The notes under the pieces: generated by a model
Told to the model about the DNA's origin: nothing
Seen by the model: the letters and a program-made list of their open reading frames with translations, nothing else
Databases searched by the model: none
Source of the DNA: Oscarella lobularis
Lineage: Eukaryota; Porifera; Homoscleromorpha; Homosclerophorida; Oscarellidae
Direction of reading: 5' to 3'
Length of the DNA stretch: 64,000 nucleotides
Assembly (NCBI RefSeq): GCF_947507565.1
Contig: NC_089184.1
Location: 2,852,001 to 2,916,000 of the forward strand
Made by a program: the position numbers and the translations under genes
Part shown: positions 31,395 through 42,400 of the stretch, piece by piece
How the letters are laid out: every line of letters starts with the position of its first letter
How positions within the stretch are numbered: position 1 is the first letter of the stretch

Positions 31395-32528
31395 CTCTTA
31401 TCGAAGAAGGCTGGTAAACAAAACAAGTTATGACGTACAGTAAATCTTGTCATATTGTAGCCTGGTCCCCCTGCCCTTTCACTGGTGACAAGGTATAGTC
31501 AAGTTGATGTGAACTGTGTGCATTATCAAGTTACTGTGTACTGCCTTAGGGAAGTGTTCCTTTATGCTCAATGACTACCACTGAGTCGGACTCGTAGCCT
31601 TAAATTTTCTTCTGGTCTTCATTTGATTCGGGTACGATGCCATTCCCCAATTTGGCAAGCCAAAGTAGATCGAATGCCTTGCAGCACATTGTGAGGACAA
31701 TTTGGGCTTCAAAGTAAAAAGAACCACTTGAGAGACGCCAGCAAATAAGGAAAAGCTTCTTTGCTTAACTCTTCAAAAACACGCCGCAAAATTGAGGTAT
31801 ACACAGCCAGCTGTGTCGATTTCTCAAATGATCAACAAGATGCATGATCGATTTGTAGACGCACTAGCCTGCAAAGTCAGACGCTACGTGAGTTACTTGG
31901 TAGATGTGGCGACAGATCACTTCGCGTATGACCTGGCTTTCGACGCGTATGGCCTGGCTTTCGAGGCTACCTAGCTATAGATACACAGTCTTGACTCCGA
32001 TCAATCTATAAGCAAAGAAAGGCGTTTCTCCGCCGCTTTTTTCGTCTTGGGTGAACGTAAGGGAGCTGCTCGACTCGGTTTCCTAGTCCCTAAGAGCTGT
32101 TTAACGTGCGTTACCCTGCTAAGATCTCTCTACGGCGACAAAGTTTGAAGAAAGAATGCTGTGGAAGACACTGTGTGGAAACATTTGCATTGATCCGAAC
32201 GCATTTGAAATTTGGATTGCTCGGATTTAACCGGATTGGAGCGAGATTCTCTTTGGGCGCGTCCCGGATAAGACGTACGTAAGACTCGCCAAATGAAATG
32301 GACGATTACCTTTGCGATATCGACTAGAACAGCAATGGCATATGCTCATATGCCTTTATTCGAAGGATCTTATTCGATAGCTCTGCATGCGTGCATCGAA
32401 TTGTTCTAGCACGTACGGTTCTAACTGGTTCTAGCGTGAGCCCAGCTCGCTATGCTCACACTTTTCCGAAGAGTTAGCAGTTCCTCTCTTCTTCCAAGGA
32501 ACTCTCTAACGCTGTAATCTCTAACTTG
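31395..32528. other. Intergenic, nothing recognised
   Basis: Flank before the tandem duplication. One short plus-strand frame (31792-31974) with no motif. Nothing else. Confidence 0.4.
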
Positions 32529-33280
32529 TACCCATATAGTATAATTATTAGGTTACCACTTCGGACCCTTCGTCCGGCAGTCGTCCTCAGTTTGAGGTCT
32601 GATAGACCATATAGGTCATGGTAAAGCAGAGATGATCGTTATTGGGACGCCAAAAAGCCATAACTTATCGATTTTCAAATAAAGAAGAAATATCTCCTCT
32701 TATTATATTTATTAGTAGAACAACCCTATAGAGTCAAACAACTTGTGCGTGTCAAATTTAATATTAGTCATGCTCTTGCAAATAATTTTTTAGGGAAGCT
32801 GAGTTTTTCAAGTAAAGGAATTGCCAGATAAGAAAGTACACCTATTGTGCTTCACCTAGCTAATAAGCACTACTACGAGATCAAAAGATTGATTCAGGTC
32901 AAATGCCTCTCCCCCGCTGTTAAGCGCAAAACAATAATTGATAATTGCGATAGATGAAATTTCTGAACAAAAACCACGTACTATATATTAGATGAGTGAC
33001 ACTAAAACCTTAGAATGCTGATTTCTAAATAAACGCGCGAAGCTAACTCTAATACAGTAGATGGCTGGCGTAAAATTAATAATAAAAAAAGCCTAAGTAG
33101 ATCTTTCGGAAGAAAAAGTTGCTTACTACCGCTTTAGATTCTAGACCAATTCAGAAAACAAGCAATTCGAATGCAAGTTTGAGACTGTAACACAGAATAT
33201 CATATTGATTTAGGATAACAATGGAGTAATCTCCCAAGCCACAGAACAATGCACGAATCTTGCGGTTTTAAGTATTCTCG

Positions 33281-34013
33281 TCAGACAACAAGAAGAACTA
33301 TTTTAAACTTGCGTGTTATTCCGTAATTGGAAATATTATTGAAAAAGGCAGTAGCATAGCTGTAATAGATACCTTCTCGAGTGTAATTATGGGAAACGGG
33401 GAAAACACGCTCGCTGTCGTCGTCAGGCGCGAAGCTGCCATTGTACTGTTGGCAGTCTATCTCTTTTCCAGACCAGCAAATGCAAAGGCTGAAGTGTATC
33501 AAGAAAAGTAATTCATTAGGTGCTGTTATATCACTTAGTTTACTGGTAAGGGCTTTCGTCTTTGGGACAATCGTTTGTAAAAACGGTTATCTCTCCATAA
33601 ACAGTCGTTCCGTTCATATCGACATGGAAATGTGTCAATTCGTCGCTCACTTGAGGTTGGCAGTCGCCTCTTTTTGCAGGAAGGTTAGAACAGTTGTATT
33701 CTAAAGGTTTTGGCAAAATTAATCTTTTTCAAGTTTCTAATAGGCACATATGCTGTGAGCAAAATACTCTATTTGCCGCAGTGGGTAAGAGCAACTGAAA
33801 CAACGATGCATTTCGCTAAAATTAAAAATTGACTTTTACCTGTTTCTCTGAAAGATCGATGATCCTCTGTATAAACTAGCTGTGCAGAGGTATCTTCAAC
33901 CTACCAATCTTGATAAATAAATGTAAAGTTCGATTTTAGGCAGCGCTTACGCGTAATCCGTTGTAGAAATTGAAGAGTAAGAAGAGTCCAAGACCAATTG
34001 CAGCGAACTTCAT
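33281..34013 (-). CDS. Small secreted PKD-like protein, unit 1
   Basis: Four exons, read 34013-33951, 33900-33840, 33700-33544 and 33488-33281, give 162 residues with GT-AG introns and matching phases. Signal peptide MKFAAIGLGLFLLFNF in exon 1. The mature part has six cysteines (NC, GDC, NDC, LCIC, IDC) and a C-terminal stretch VSHNYTREGIYYSYATAFFN whose H-Y-x3-G-x-Y pattern resembles a PKD/Ig-like beta-sandwich strand. N-glycosylation motifs are NGT, NGS and NYT. Its paralog in unit 2 has identical exon structure and stays open, which supports a real gene under constraint. It is divergent to the CGL-like gene, about 0.94 kb away. I do not recognise a named family; a secreted ligand or matrix factor is a guess. 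Confidence 0.65.
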
Positions 34014-34952
34014 GTTTGCCAACCTGAACAGGCTATATTTAGCGTTACATAGCAGAACCATGCAACACGCGTAATAATATTTAGTTTCTGCAGGCCAGGG
34101 GATCAGGAGAAATGTTTTCCAACGTTTCAATCTGGTAAAAAATTACGTACTGAGTTTCTAACCGGCGTCACTGCTGCTACGATCAGACTGAGGAAAGTCC
34201 TTTATATTATGTCTTCATGTATAGGAAGCTAACTAATTCAATTAGCTCTTCCAGTCGACATTCCCTGCTAACAACGGCTTCTTTCGGGCAAAGAAAGGAC
34301 AAAAAAAACTTGCAGTTTAGATAGAAGGTGAAGCTCGCCAGTGCAACAAAGATGTAGCTCTTTGCGTTGCTGAGATTTTCTATGTCGGATGACGCCCTTT
34401 GTCTGTAGGCCACACCTGATTATCATCGCATATCATTCAGCTGCTCTGCGATGAGTACCTTCTGCTTCCTAGAGACGTAGCAGCAAAGGTACACAACCAA
34501 ACGCGGCTTATAGCCGAACGCTCTCGTACCATCGCCACGTAAAGGTGAGTATAAATTGCGAGCAAATCGACTGGCAGCTGGTATTAGTCTTACGTAGTAT
34601 CTTGGCAGGGTAAACTTCCTTTACAAACAATAGAAGGTCATTGTGTGAAGGAGGCGTCACGTAATTATCTATTTAGCATCGCATCAACAAGCTTCACCTA
34701 GAACGTGTTGCTTCTGCTCTCTGCAGTCGTAGCAGAACGTGGGTTACACAGAAGAAACTTAGACAAAGGTAATCTGGGCGTCTTCCGTTAGAGGTAAGTG
34801 TAGATTTTGAGAGAACTGACTGTCATTTGGTACACTATTTATAACAACTAATGCCGTCATCTGCATTTGGAAGGTAACTCAATTAGAAAAAACCTACCGT
34901 ATAATACTAAAAAATGCGGAACAAGCTTCAGTTCTGATAACGCAGTTGTGCA
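34014..34952. other. Divergent intergenic region, unit 1
   Basis: Separates the PKD-like gene (-) and the CGL-like gene (+). A minus-strand frame at 34207-34413 has a hydrophobic run, but its unit 2 counterpart is broken, so it is probably not coding. Confidence 0.45.
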
Positions 34953-37949
34953 ATGGCCGCTCCTCCAAAAGAAGATGACTACGGCTTTGCCACGAAAGCG
35001 GTGCACTGTAGCCAAAGCCCTTCTCAGTGGAATTCTCGTGCCATCGTTCCGCCTATTACTCTCTCTGATACATTTGAGCAAGACGTTCCAGACGTCCCCC
35101 AGGTAATGACTGAACAATGGGATGCAATAGAACGTATAGTAGACTCATCCTTCCTCGCGTTCACATGACTTTATACTGCCTCGCCTAACACGTACCACTT
35201 TTCTACGAGGTTGAACATTCGATTGAAACGTAAGCTCTACTTAAGATGTTTATTACATGGGCGTTAGAGCAGGGGGGTTCCGAGTTGGGCTCGAGGGTCC
35301 AGCCTGTGTTTGGTGTCGCGCTCGTTGTGTCCGGTCCCAAGCAACAGGATTGAGTCACAACGGGTGAGTTAGGATTAGGTTTCAGATTGTAGTAACAGCC
35401 AATCCCCAGCAACTTTACAGGAACCGGGCTCGCAGGTGATTGGCTAAAAGGCCGTAATTCCGTTAAGATCGCGAGCGTCACGGTAGTCAGCCTGAATCGA
35501 TGTGCGGCCGTCCCGAACCGTCTTCCAGCGGCGCTTCGCCGACTCCCGTCGCTCAGCGCAGGCGTTTCTCGCTGAAAAAGGGGCCTGGGGAAGTTCCTTG
35601 AGTGGCGTTTGGAGCAGGCGAAGACGGTTCGGGGCGTTCGACATGACCACCGTAGATGGACGACGCTCGCTCGCAATTCTACCTAATTACGGCGTTATGG
35701 AAGCGGTGATAATTGCACCTTTCCTGCCAATCACCGGTGTCTCTACAGATTCTTGTGCACTCGCTCGTGATTGGCTGTTACTCAAATCTGCCCTACTCAC
35801 TCTCACGCTAATATATTATAAACAAACATAAACGATCTCTAGATTGGTGAACGAACGTCAGTAAGGTACTCTAATGTGATTCACTGGGCTGCACCTGCGA
35901 AAGGGTTGTAGACTTGCTCTTCTCCCTTCCCGTCGTTGTGCGGTGGAACAGCACACTGTAGGGTCTGGAGACGAGCCTATCAGTACTGTAAACACTCGGT
36001 TATGTAACCGCGACTCGATTATTTAACTTTCCCAAACTGATGTTTTTTGCGTCACCGGTTTCCATTATTTGAAGTAAGCGTGTGAATTGCCGGTGACAAG
36101 CTTGCAAAATCTTATCGCGTGCATTGCCACTGCATTTCTGGGTTCCCCAAAATTGTCGAGTCTCAATTTAAGGCGTTTGCTAATTAAGCAAGTTCTACCC
36201 CATACTACCATTTCAGATCGCACCCGGCAGCTTTTGAGCAACAGCTCGGGTTGCAGTATTGCATAACTAAAACTGTACACGGTTTCCTAAGCACATTAGC
36301 GACTGGCTTCCTATAAAGTCCTTATAATTAATTAAATAGGAGTTTGAGTACTCCCGCATGAACAATCCAACTCGTCTAATACTTGAAAATGTTATCGCCG
36401 CACTCGAAGGCGCAAAATTCTGTAAGCGACATATTCTCCTCAAAAATGATCAATCAATTTTTCTCGAAGGCGTAGCACTTGGCTCAGGTCAAGCTGCCAT
36501 CAACATTGTAGGAAATGCCTTTCTTACTCCTGGCGACCACGTCGTTTGCACTCAAGATGCTTACAGCGGAACAGTTCTGTACCTATCAGATATTTTAATT
36601 CCGAAAGGAATTCAAGTTGATTTTATTGACATGACGAATGTTGATAATGTTCTTCCGTCTCTCAAGCCTACAACTAAAGTAGAGTGGGTAGAGCGAACGT
36701 TTGCAAAACCTAAAAGATATACAACAGATGGTTTGGATCGAAACTCCCTCTAATCCTGCCTTGAAAATTACTGACATCAAAGCCGTAACTGACGTCGTAA
36801 CTGCATATGCTCAAAGCAAGGGAATAGTAAGCCATGCATTCCAGATGGTTTCTGGTTATGAATAAATCCGGTTGGTTTTAAGAACATACTCTGTGTTGCT
36901 GATAACACTTTTGCCACTCCGTATTGCCAAGTAGGTTTAAACAAGAAGGTAACATCGTAAGCTTAGGAACGTCTAGCTTGTTGTTTTTGGTAGCTGCCAC
37001 TGACACTTGGCGTCGATATCATTGTTCACTCTGTTTCCAAGTATATGGCGGGTAAAAGCTATCAAAGCAACAAAAAATTTATAATAGATTTTTCTAGGTC
37101 ATTTTGATGGTATCATCGGAGCTGTTGTCGTAGACGACGTCGCTCTTCACGAAAAATTGAAATATTATCAGAGCTGTAGGATTGTCGCTAAGAAACGCAC
37201 AATAATTAACATTTCTCATTTCTTTGCTCAACTAGATGGCGGTGCAATTCCGTCACCTTTTAACTGCTACATGGCAACTAGGGGGATCAAAACGCTTCCT
37301 CTGCGAATGGATAAACAGATGAGTAACGCTCAAGCTATAGCGCTATATTTGCAAAAGCAGCCGGAAGTCGATTTTGTCAGTTACCCAGGTTTGAAATCAA
37401 CTTCCTGATTTCTTATTAATTTTGAATCGTAGGTTTGGAAAATGATCCAGGCCACGACATCGCAAAAAAGCAAATGACCGGTGGTTATAGCGGCATGGTG
37501 GCATTCGCTCTTTTTGGAGGACATTCAGATGCTTCTGATTTCCTTATGCATCTAAAGGTAAAAGTTGCTTTTCTAACTTAATTAATAGAGAAAAGAAGCA
37601 GGTAGCGCCCCGTCTTTAGCTGTTCAAGGTTGCAATCAGTTTGGGTGGCGTCAACAGCTTGGTTGAAATCTCGTAAGACGCCGAGCTATTGATGAGTGCC
37701 TTAAATAAATCAGAAATAATTAATAGAGCCGTCATGTCTAAAAGACGCGTTTCAAAAAAACTTAAAGAGCAAGCAAACCTAACTGAAACTTTGGTAAGAT
37801 TTGTGCTCTGTGTTGACAAAGAGGTGAAGTTGTAAATAATTCATTTCTTGCAGATTAGACTTTCTCTTGGAATTGAAACACAGCAAGATCTTATTAATGA
37901 CCTTGAACAAGCTTTTGGTGCAATTCGAGAAGCGAAAAACAAATCTTGA
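34953..37949 (+). CDS. Cystathionine gamma-lyase-like PLP enzyme, unit 1
   Basis: Twelve exons: 34953-35102, 36340-36421, 36470-36678, 36728-36826, 36883-36930, 36994-37051, 37098-37175, 37236-37388, 37433-37557, 37620-37672, 37727-37793, 37854-37949. They splice to 405 residues, the same length as human CTH. Landmarks: EYSRMNNPTR (53-62, PLP-phosphate Tyr/Arg), SGQAA (83-87), QDAYSGT (106-112), ETPSNP, VADNTF with Asp187, SVSKYMAG with the PLP lysine at 212, PSPFNCYMATRGIKTL, SLGG. The enzyme family cleaves cystathionine to cysteine in transsulfuration and can make H2S in the cytosol. Odd: the human Glu339 position is Ile340 (AISLGG), so substrate preference may differ; a methionine gamma-lyase-like activity is possible. 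Intron 1 is 1.2 kb; all others are 44-63 nt. Confidence 0.9.
35103..36339 (+). other. Long first intron of CGL-like gene, unit 1
   Basis: 1237 nt against about 50 nt for the other introns. Its middle (about 35440-35660) is GC-rich with a minus-strand frame (KRRWKTVRDGRTSIQADYRD) absent from the unit 2 intron, so it probably arrived after duplication. No promoter or RNA motif recognised. Confidence 0.6.
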
Positions 37950-38973
37950 AGATAGAAACTTTGTTATAGTCTGTCTCAGAGAACGGGCTTGCAGCTTAGT
38001 CAATTTTACAATAGAAACGTCCGTCAATCCGTATTTCCATATCAGCATTTTGTGTTATAAATTCGCCATGCTAAATCTATGCATAAAACATAAACCGGTA
38101 TACAAAAATTTGACAGCATACCCACGATACATTGGTATTGGGTTTTAATCCGGGTATCCTGTTCCACGTGATACGAAGCAAACGTTCGGCGATATTCCTC
38201 TCTAAGAGCATACTCTAGCAGCGATTCCGAAGGGCAGGATATTAATGCTCCACTCCGGGATGAAGTGCACTCCGGGATGAAGTGAAGACACCTCAGGTTC
38301 GCACCGGTTCCCCCTTGCGTAGACATGCCATGTCTTTTGCCATTGTTTGCACTCTCGCTATGCGACGACGATAGGATTTCGGGTTTAGGACAGCTGCCAC
38401 TAAGTAAAGCGGGTTCTCGTTTGGTCCTGAAATTAGACCTCTATAATTTATTAAGAGGGTTTGCGCAACACACGTGATGCCAAGCAAAATATATAGACGT
38501 CCTTATTGTCTAAAAAATTGTATTCACCTATATTATTTAATTTTCATGTTTTAAAATGGATATAGGTCGGTTCTCTTAGAGATATACCATAATATTTGCA
38601 TGCTTTCGGACATATGACGCTCTTTCGACGTAAGGGCTTTTGTCTGTTTGTGTGTTTGGTCATGGGGAGCGAAGGCACGTCTGCCATTGGTCCTTTTTCC
38701 TCGGAGACAATATTTTTTCAATTTTACTGCTGGAGCAGCTTTTTCTCTGTTGTACACGGTCGATTCGGACTGTAACCCGTTTTTTCTTCTCACCGTCATG
38801 CGCTGATAAGCATTCTACTTGGCTCGCCAAATTGGGAAATGGCATTATCAGGCTACCTTGCTCCGAGTTCGATTCAATGGTAGTCATTGAGAATGCATGC
38901 CTAAAGTGAGCCATGAGTAGTAAAAAACACGACTCTAAGGCGATACATAGGAAACTGTAAATATTTTGCACTC

Positions 38974-39170
38974 TATAGAACTACAGCAACTGTTAGCGCC
39001 GTCCACCTATATAGAATGACGGCAATTGTTGATGCCGTCGACCTATAGGATGACTGCAGCTATTGACGCTGTCGATCGGTCTTTGAACTATATAGGATAT
39101 TGGAAACACATCTTTTGGATGACGGCAACTGTTGAGGCCGTCTATCTATAGAATGACGGCAACTGTTGTC
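38974..39170. repeat. Degenerate tandem hairpin repeat, unit 1
   Basis: About five units built on ATGACGGCAACTGTTG followed by GCCGTC and CTATAG. Each unit can fold because GACGGC pairs with GCCGTC over a short loop. Retained at 51613-51812 in unit 2. Confidence 0.75.
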
Positions 39171-39207
39171 GACGTGGATGAGCTCGAGACTTGAGCTCAG
39201 CCACGTC
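39171..39207. promoter_or_regulatory. Palindrome upstream of receptor gene, unit 1
   Basis: GACGTGG.TGAGCTC, a 7-base loop, then GAGCTCA.CCACGTC: arms of 15 with one mismatch. Lies about 290 bp upstream of the receptor ATG and is unchanged in unit 2 (51813-51849). CACGTC/GACGTG ends resemble bZIP/bHLH sites; function inferred. Confidence 0.5.
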
Positions 39208-39495
39208 CATGACAGTAAACGCGTAGGCGCGCGCTTGTTTATATACTCACGCGACTATCTGCGCCACGCCCTTATAACCCTTGGCTAGACCGGTTAAACC
39301 GGCTGAACTCTGTATAAACACCGCAGACCTGCTCTCTTGTTTTGGACCGCAGCGAGCAGCAGAAGGGTGAGATCATCTCATTTGTACGGTATCTAGTCGC
39401 CGGACGCTTGATATCGATCTCTGTCACTAGTTAACTTACGTATATAAGGCCTATGTATAATTCCTGGACTCTAGGACGATTGACGCAGTGTGCCA

Positions 39496-42400
39496 ATGTT
39501 CACTTTGGCTTTGCCGTGGTGGGCATTTTTTCTAACGACTTTCTTACCTGCTCAAGGTCTCGTTGACCAGTGTGTAGGAAAGATATTAAAGGCAATTTCT
39601 CTGTAGGGTGCTCTTTAGTTTGCTTCAATGGCGGTTACTCTTCATCCGATTGTTCTCACTGTGTTTGTCCTTCAGGATGGACCGGTCTTCGATGCTCTAG
39701 CGCAGGTTTGTACAGTCTGAAAGACCGTGACACAGACTCTGATTTATCTCTACATAGCGCCTTGTGGGGATGTCCTTAAGGCAGCAGCAGGTTATCTGAC
39801 TTCGCCCGGCTTTCCTGAGAATTACGTCAGTAACAGAAACTGTACTTGGACGTTTGACCCTTCGTTGTCCCCATCTGTTATCCTGCTCAGAATAGTTCAC
39901 ATCAATTTGAATGGATCAATAAGCGATTCTCTAAGGATTACAGATCGCACTCAGAATTTGACCGTCACACACCTTCATCGAAAAGATGTTGAAGACGGAG
40001 ACGTTATCAAAGTGGACTCGTCCGTTGTGATACGATTTTTCTCTGGTTTACACGTCTCGTCTCAAAGAAGCTTTGTGTTGGAGTACCAAGTATTCCCAGG
40101 TATGTTTCTGCTTATAATTGATATCTCCATACGTAGAAGACTTTGTTTTAGGAGTAGAACCTGTATTTATTTCCACGCCAAATGATACGACGATTTTGAA
40201 GGGTGAAACGGTGTCTCTTGCCTGTTTATCGACTGGCTCTCCGCAGCCTATTGTTCGGTGGGAAAAAGACGGTAGAAACGTCATTCTGCCTCATGGCAGT
40301 GAGAACGGGGAACTTCTTATTCAAAGTGCCAACGAGACGACTGATTCTGGGATGTACGATTGCATAGCTGAAAACTATTTAGGATCAGTTACACACCAAT
40401 TCTTTGTGGCAGTTGAAGGTATTTGCTCTTATATGTACATTCAGTCAAAGATAACATTTTCATTTTGTAGTTCCTCCTAGGATCACTCATGCACCCGTTG
40501 ATGCTGTTTTAGATGTTTTCCTTCCTCGTCAGTTCGTCTACTTTCGATGTGAGGCGTATGGAATTCCAGAGCCGGAGATTCACTGGAAAAAGGCGGGGTT
40601 GTAGTTTCTCTTCGCATATTCCTCACTCACTTGATCTATGTAGAATGGGAACTTTATTAAAAATCCTTCCTACCTGTCAAGCGCAAATCGATGGATTAGA
40701 GTTCGTGTCCGCACTGAAAGGTTTGGTGAGTTCAGCTGCTACGCGAATAATTCTGTTGGAGAAGTGGAGTCTCTGCCGGCTGTTTTTTCCGGAAGGAATG
40801 CTTCAGGTAGAGTCCCGTATCAATAGTCGGACAACATCAAATCCCGGACAGCTTCACGCGTTCCCTGCTTGACAGGGCCAACCGCGCGTCAGTTATTTTG
40901 GAAGCTTAGGTGATTAGCATCTCTGGCATACAGCAGTTGCGGAGCGATCAAGTCGCACATAAGAGCAAGAGAGGTTTGTTTTTTTTTTTTCGGGTAATCT
41001 AATCTCGGACGGACATCATCATATCCGGACAACGCGATTTTCTCGTCAACCGTACACTTTGAGAGCAAAAGCCGCATATCGATCGAGAGCTCTATCGTTC
41101 CTCTATCTAATGCCGTTTAGAGTACGCCGATCCGACCTGCGGTCGCTGATAAAATCGAGTTTGAAAAGAGGCACTTCTGTATCAAAAGTCGGACACCCTT
41201 TTTTCTTCTAAACCGGATTCTCTTCGACAAGCGCATGTAAGTGGAATTGTATGAAGATACTAACGGCCGTATTAACATAAAACGAGCAAAAGTGGCTAAA
41301 ATTATAGACTTAGCTTCTAACTCACTTTCGTAGATCGCATAGCATCGATTAAGGCTCTTCGCAGTTTTTAACAAGTATTTCTGGTCGCTTAGACACATTT
41401 GAGCAGGTTTTCTCATTTTCTAAAATTGAATTGAAAATTGAAAAAAAACGCTAAAAATGGCACAAGCAAGCAGAAAATCTTGTCAAGGCTCTTTGCAGTT
41501 TTTGACAAGGATTTCTGGTCGCTTAGACACATTTTAGCGGGTTTTCTCATTTTCAAAAATTGAAATTGAAAATTGAAAAAAACGCTAAAAATGGCACAAG
41601 CAAGCAGAAAATATTGTTAAGAACCCCCGAAGAGCTCGGATTGGTGTCTCGCGATGAAAGAAACTAAGTTGGTTAGCCGAATGAGAGTACTTTTGCTCAA
41701 TTTTTGCACAAAAACTACTCTCATGCGGCTACTTTTGCGTGTTTCATCTTACTCTAGACGTTGGTTTTCTCAACGTGTTTGGCTTACATGCGCTTGTCGA
41801 AGAGAATCCGGTTTAGAATAAAAAAGGGTGTCCGACTTTTGATACAGAAGTGCCTCTTTTCAAACTCGATTTTCTCAGCGACCGCAGGTTGGATCGGCGT
41901 ACTCTAAACGGCATTAGATAGAGGAACGATAGAGCTCTCGATCGATATGCGGCTTTTGCTCTCAAAGTGTACGGTTGACGAGAAAATCGCGTTGTCCGGA
42001 TATGATGATGTCCGTCCGAGATTAGATTACCCGAAAAAAAACAAACAAACCTCTCTTGCTCTTATGTGCGACTTGATCGCTCCGCAACTGCTGTGTGCCA
42101 GAGATGCTAATCACCTAAGCTTCCAAAATAACTGACGCGCGGTTGGCCCTGTCAAGCAGGGAACGCGTGAAGCTGTCCGGGATTTGATGTTGTCCGACTA
42201 TTGATACGGGACTCTAGGTAAATACCTTTCAATTTGACCTGCATTTTGTCACTTTTATAGGCTTTGAGATTCCCGTGCAAGTTCGCCGCAGTTTTTTGGT
42301 TAGCGCTAATTCGTCATATGCTTTTGTATTTGACTTTTGCTGTCGAGCTACTCTCAATATTCAAAAAATGTTCAAAGATGGCCGTAGAATTGGTGGCTTG

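Larger units (their letters stand above)
37950..39495. other. Intergenic between CGL-like gene and receptor, unit 1
   Basis: Conserved in unit 2. Contains a 12-bp direct repeat (CTCCGGGATGAAGTG, 38251 and 38269), the hairpin-rich tandem repeat at 38974-39170 and the palindrome at 39171-39207, then about 290 bp of promoter-proximal sequence. Confidence 0.6.

Noticed and set aside
34207-34413. Hydrophobic minus-strand frame as an extra gene in unit 1
   Set aside because: The matching sequence in unit 2 is disrupted and no splice-linked exon was found.
40889-42135. Mirrored 62-residue frames in the 40.8-kb element (and 69-residue frames at 44291 and 45100)
   Set aside because: Arms of terminal inverted repeats read on each strand; no domain.
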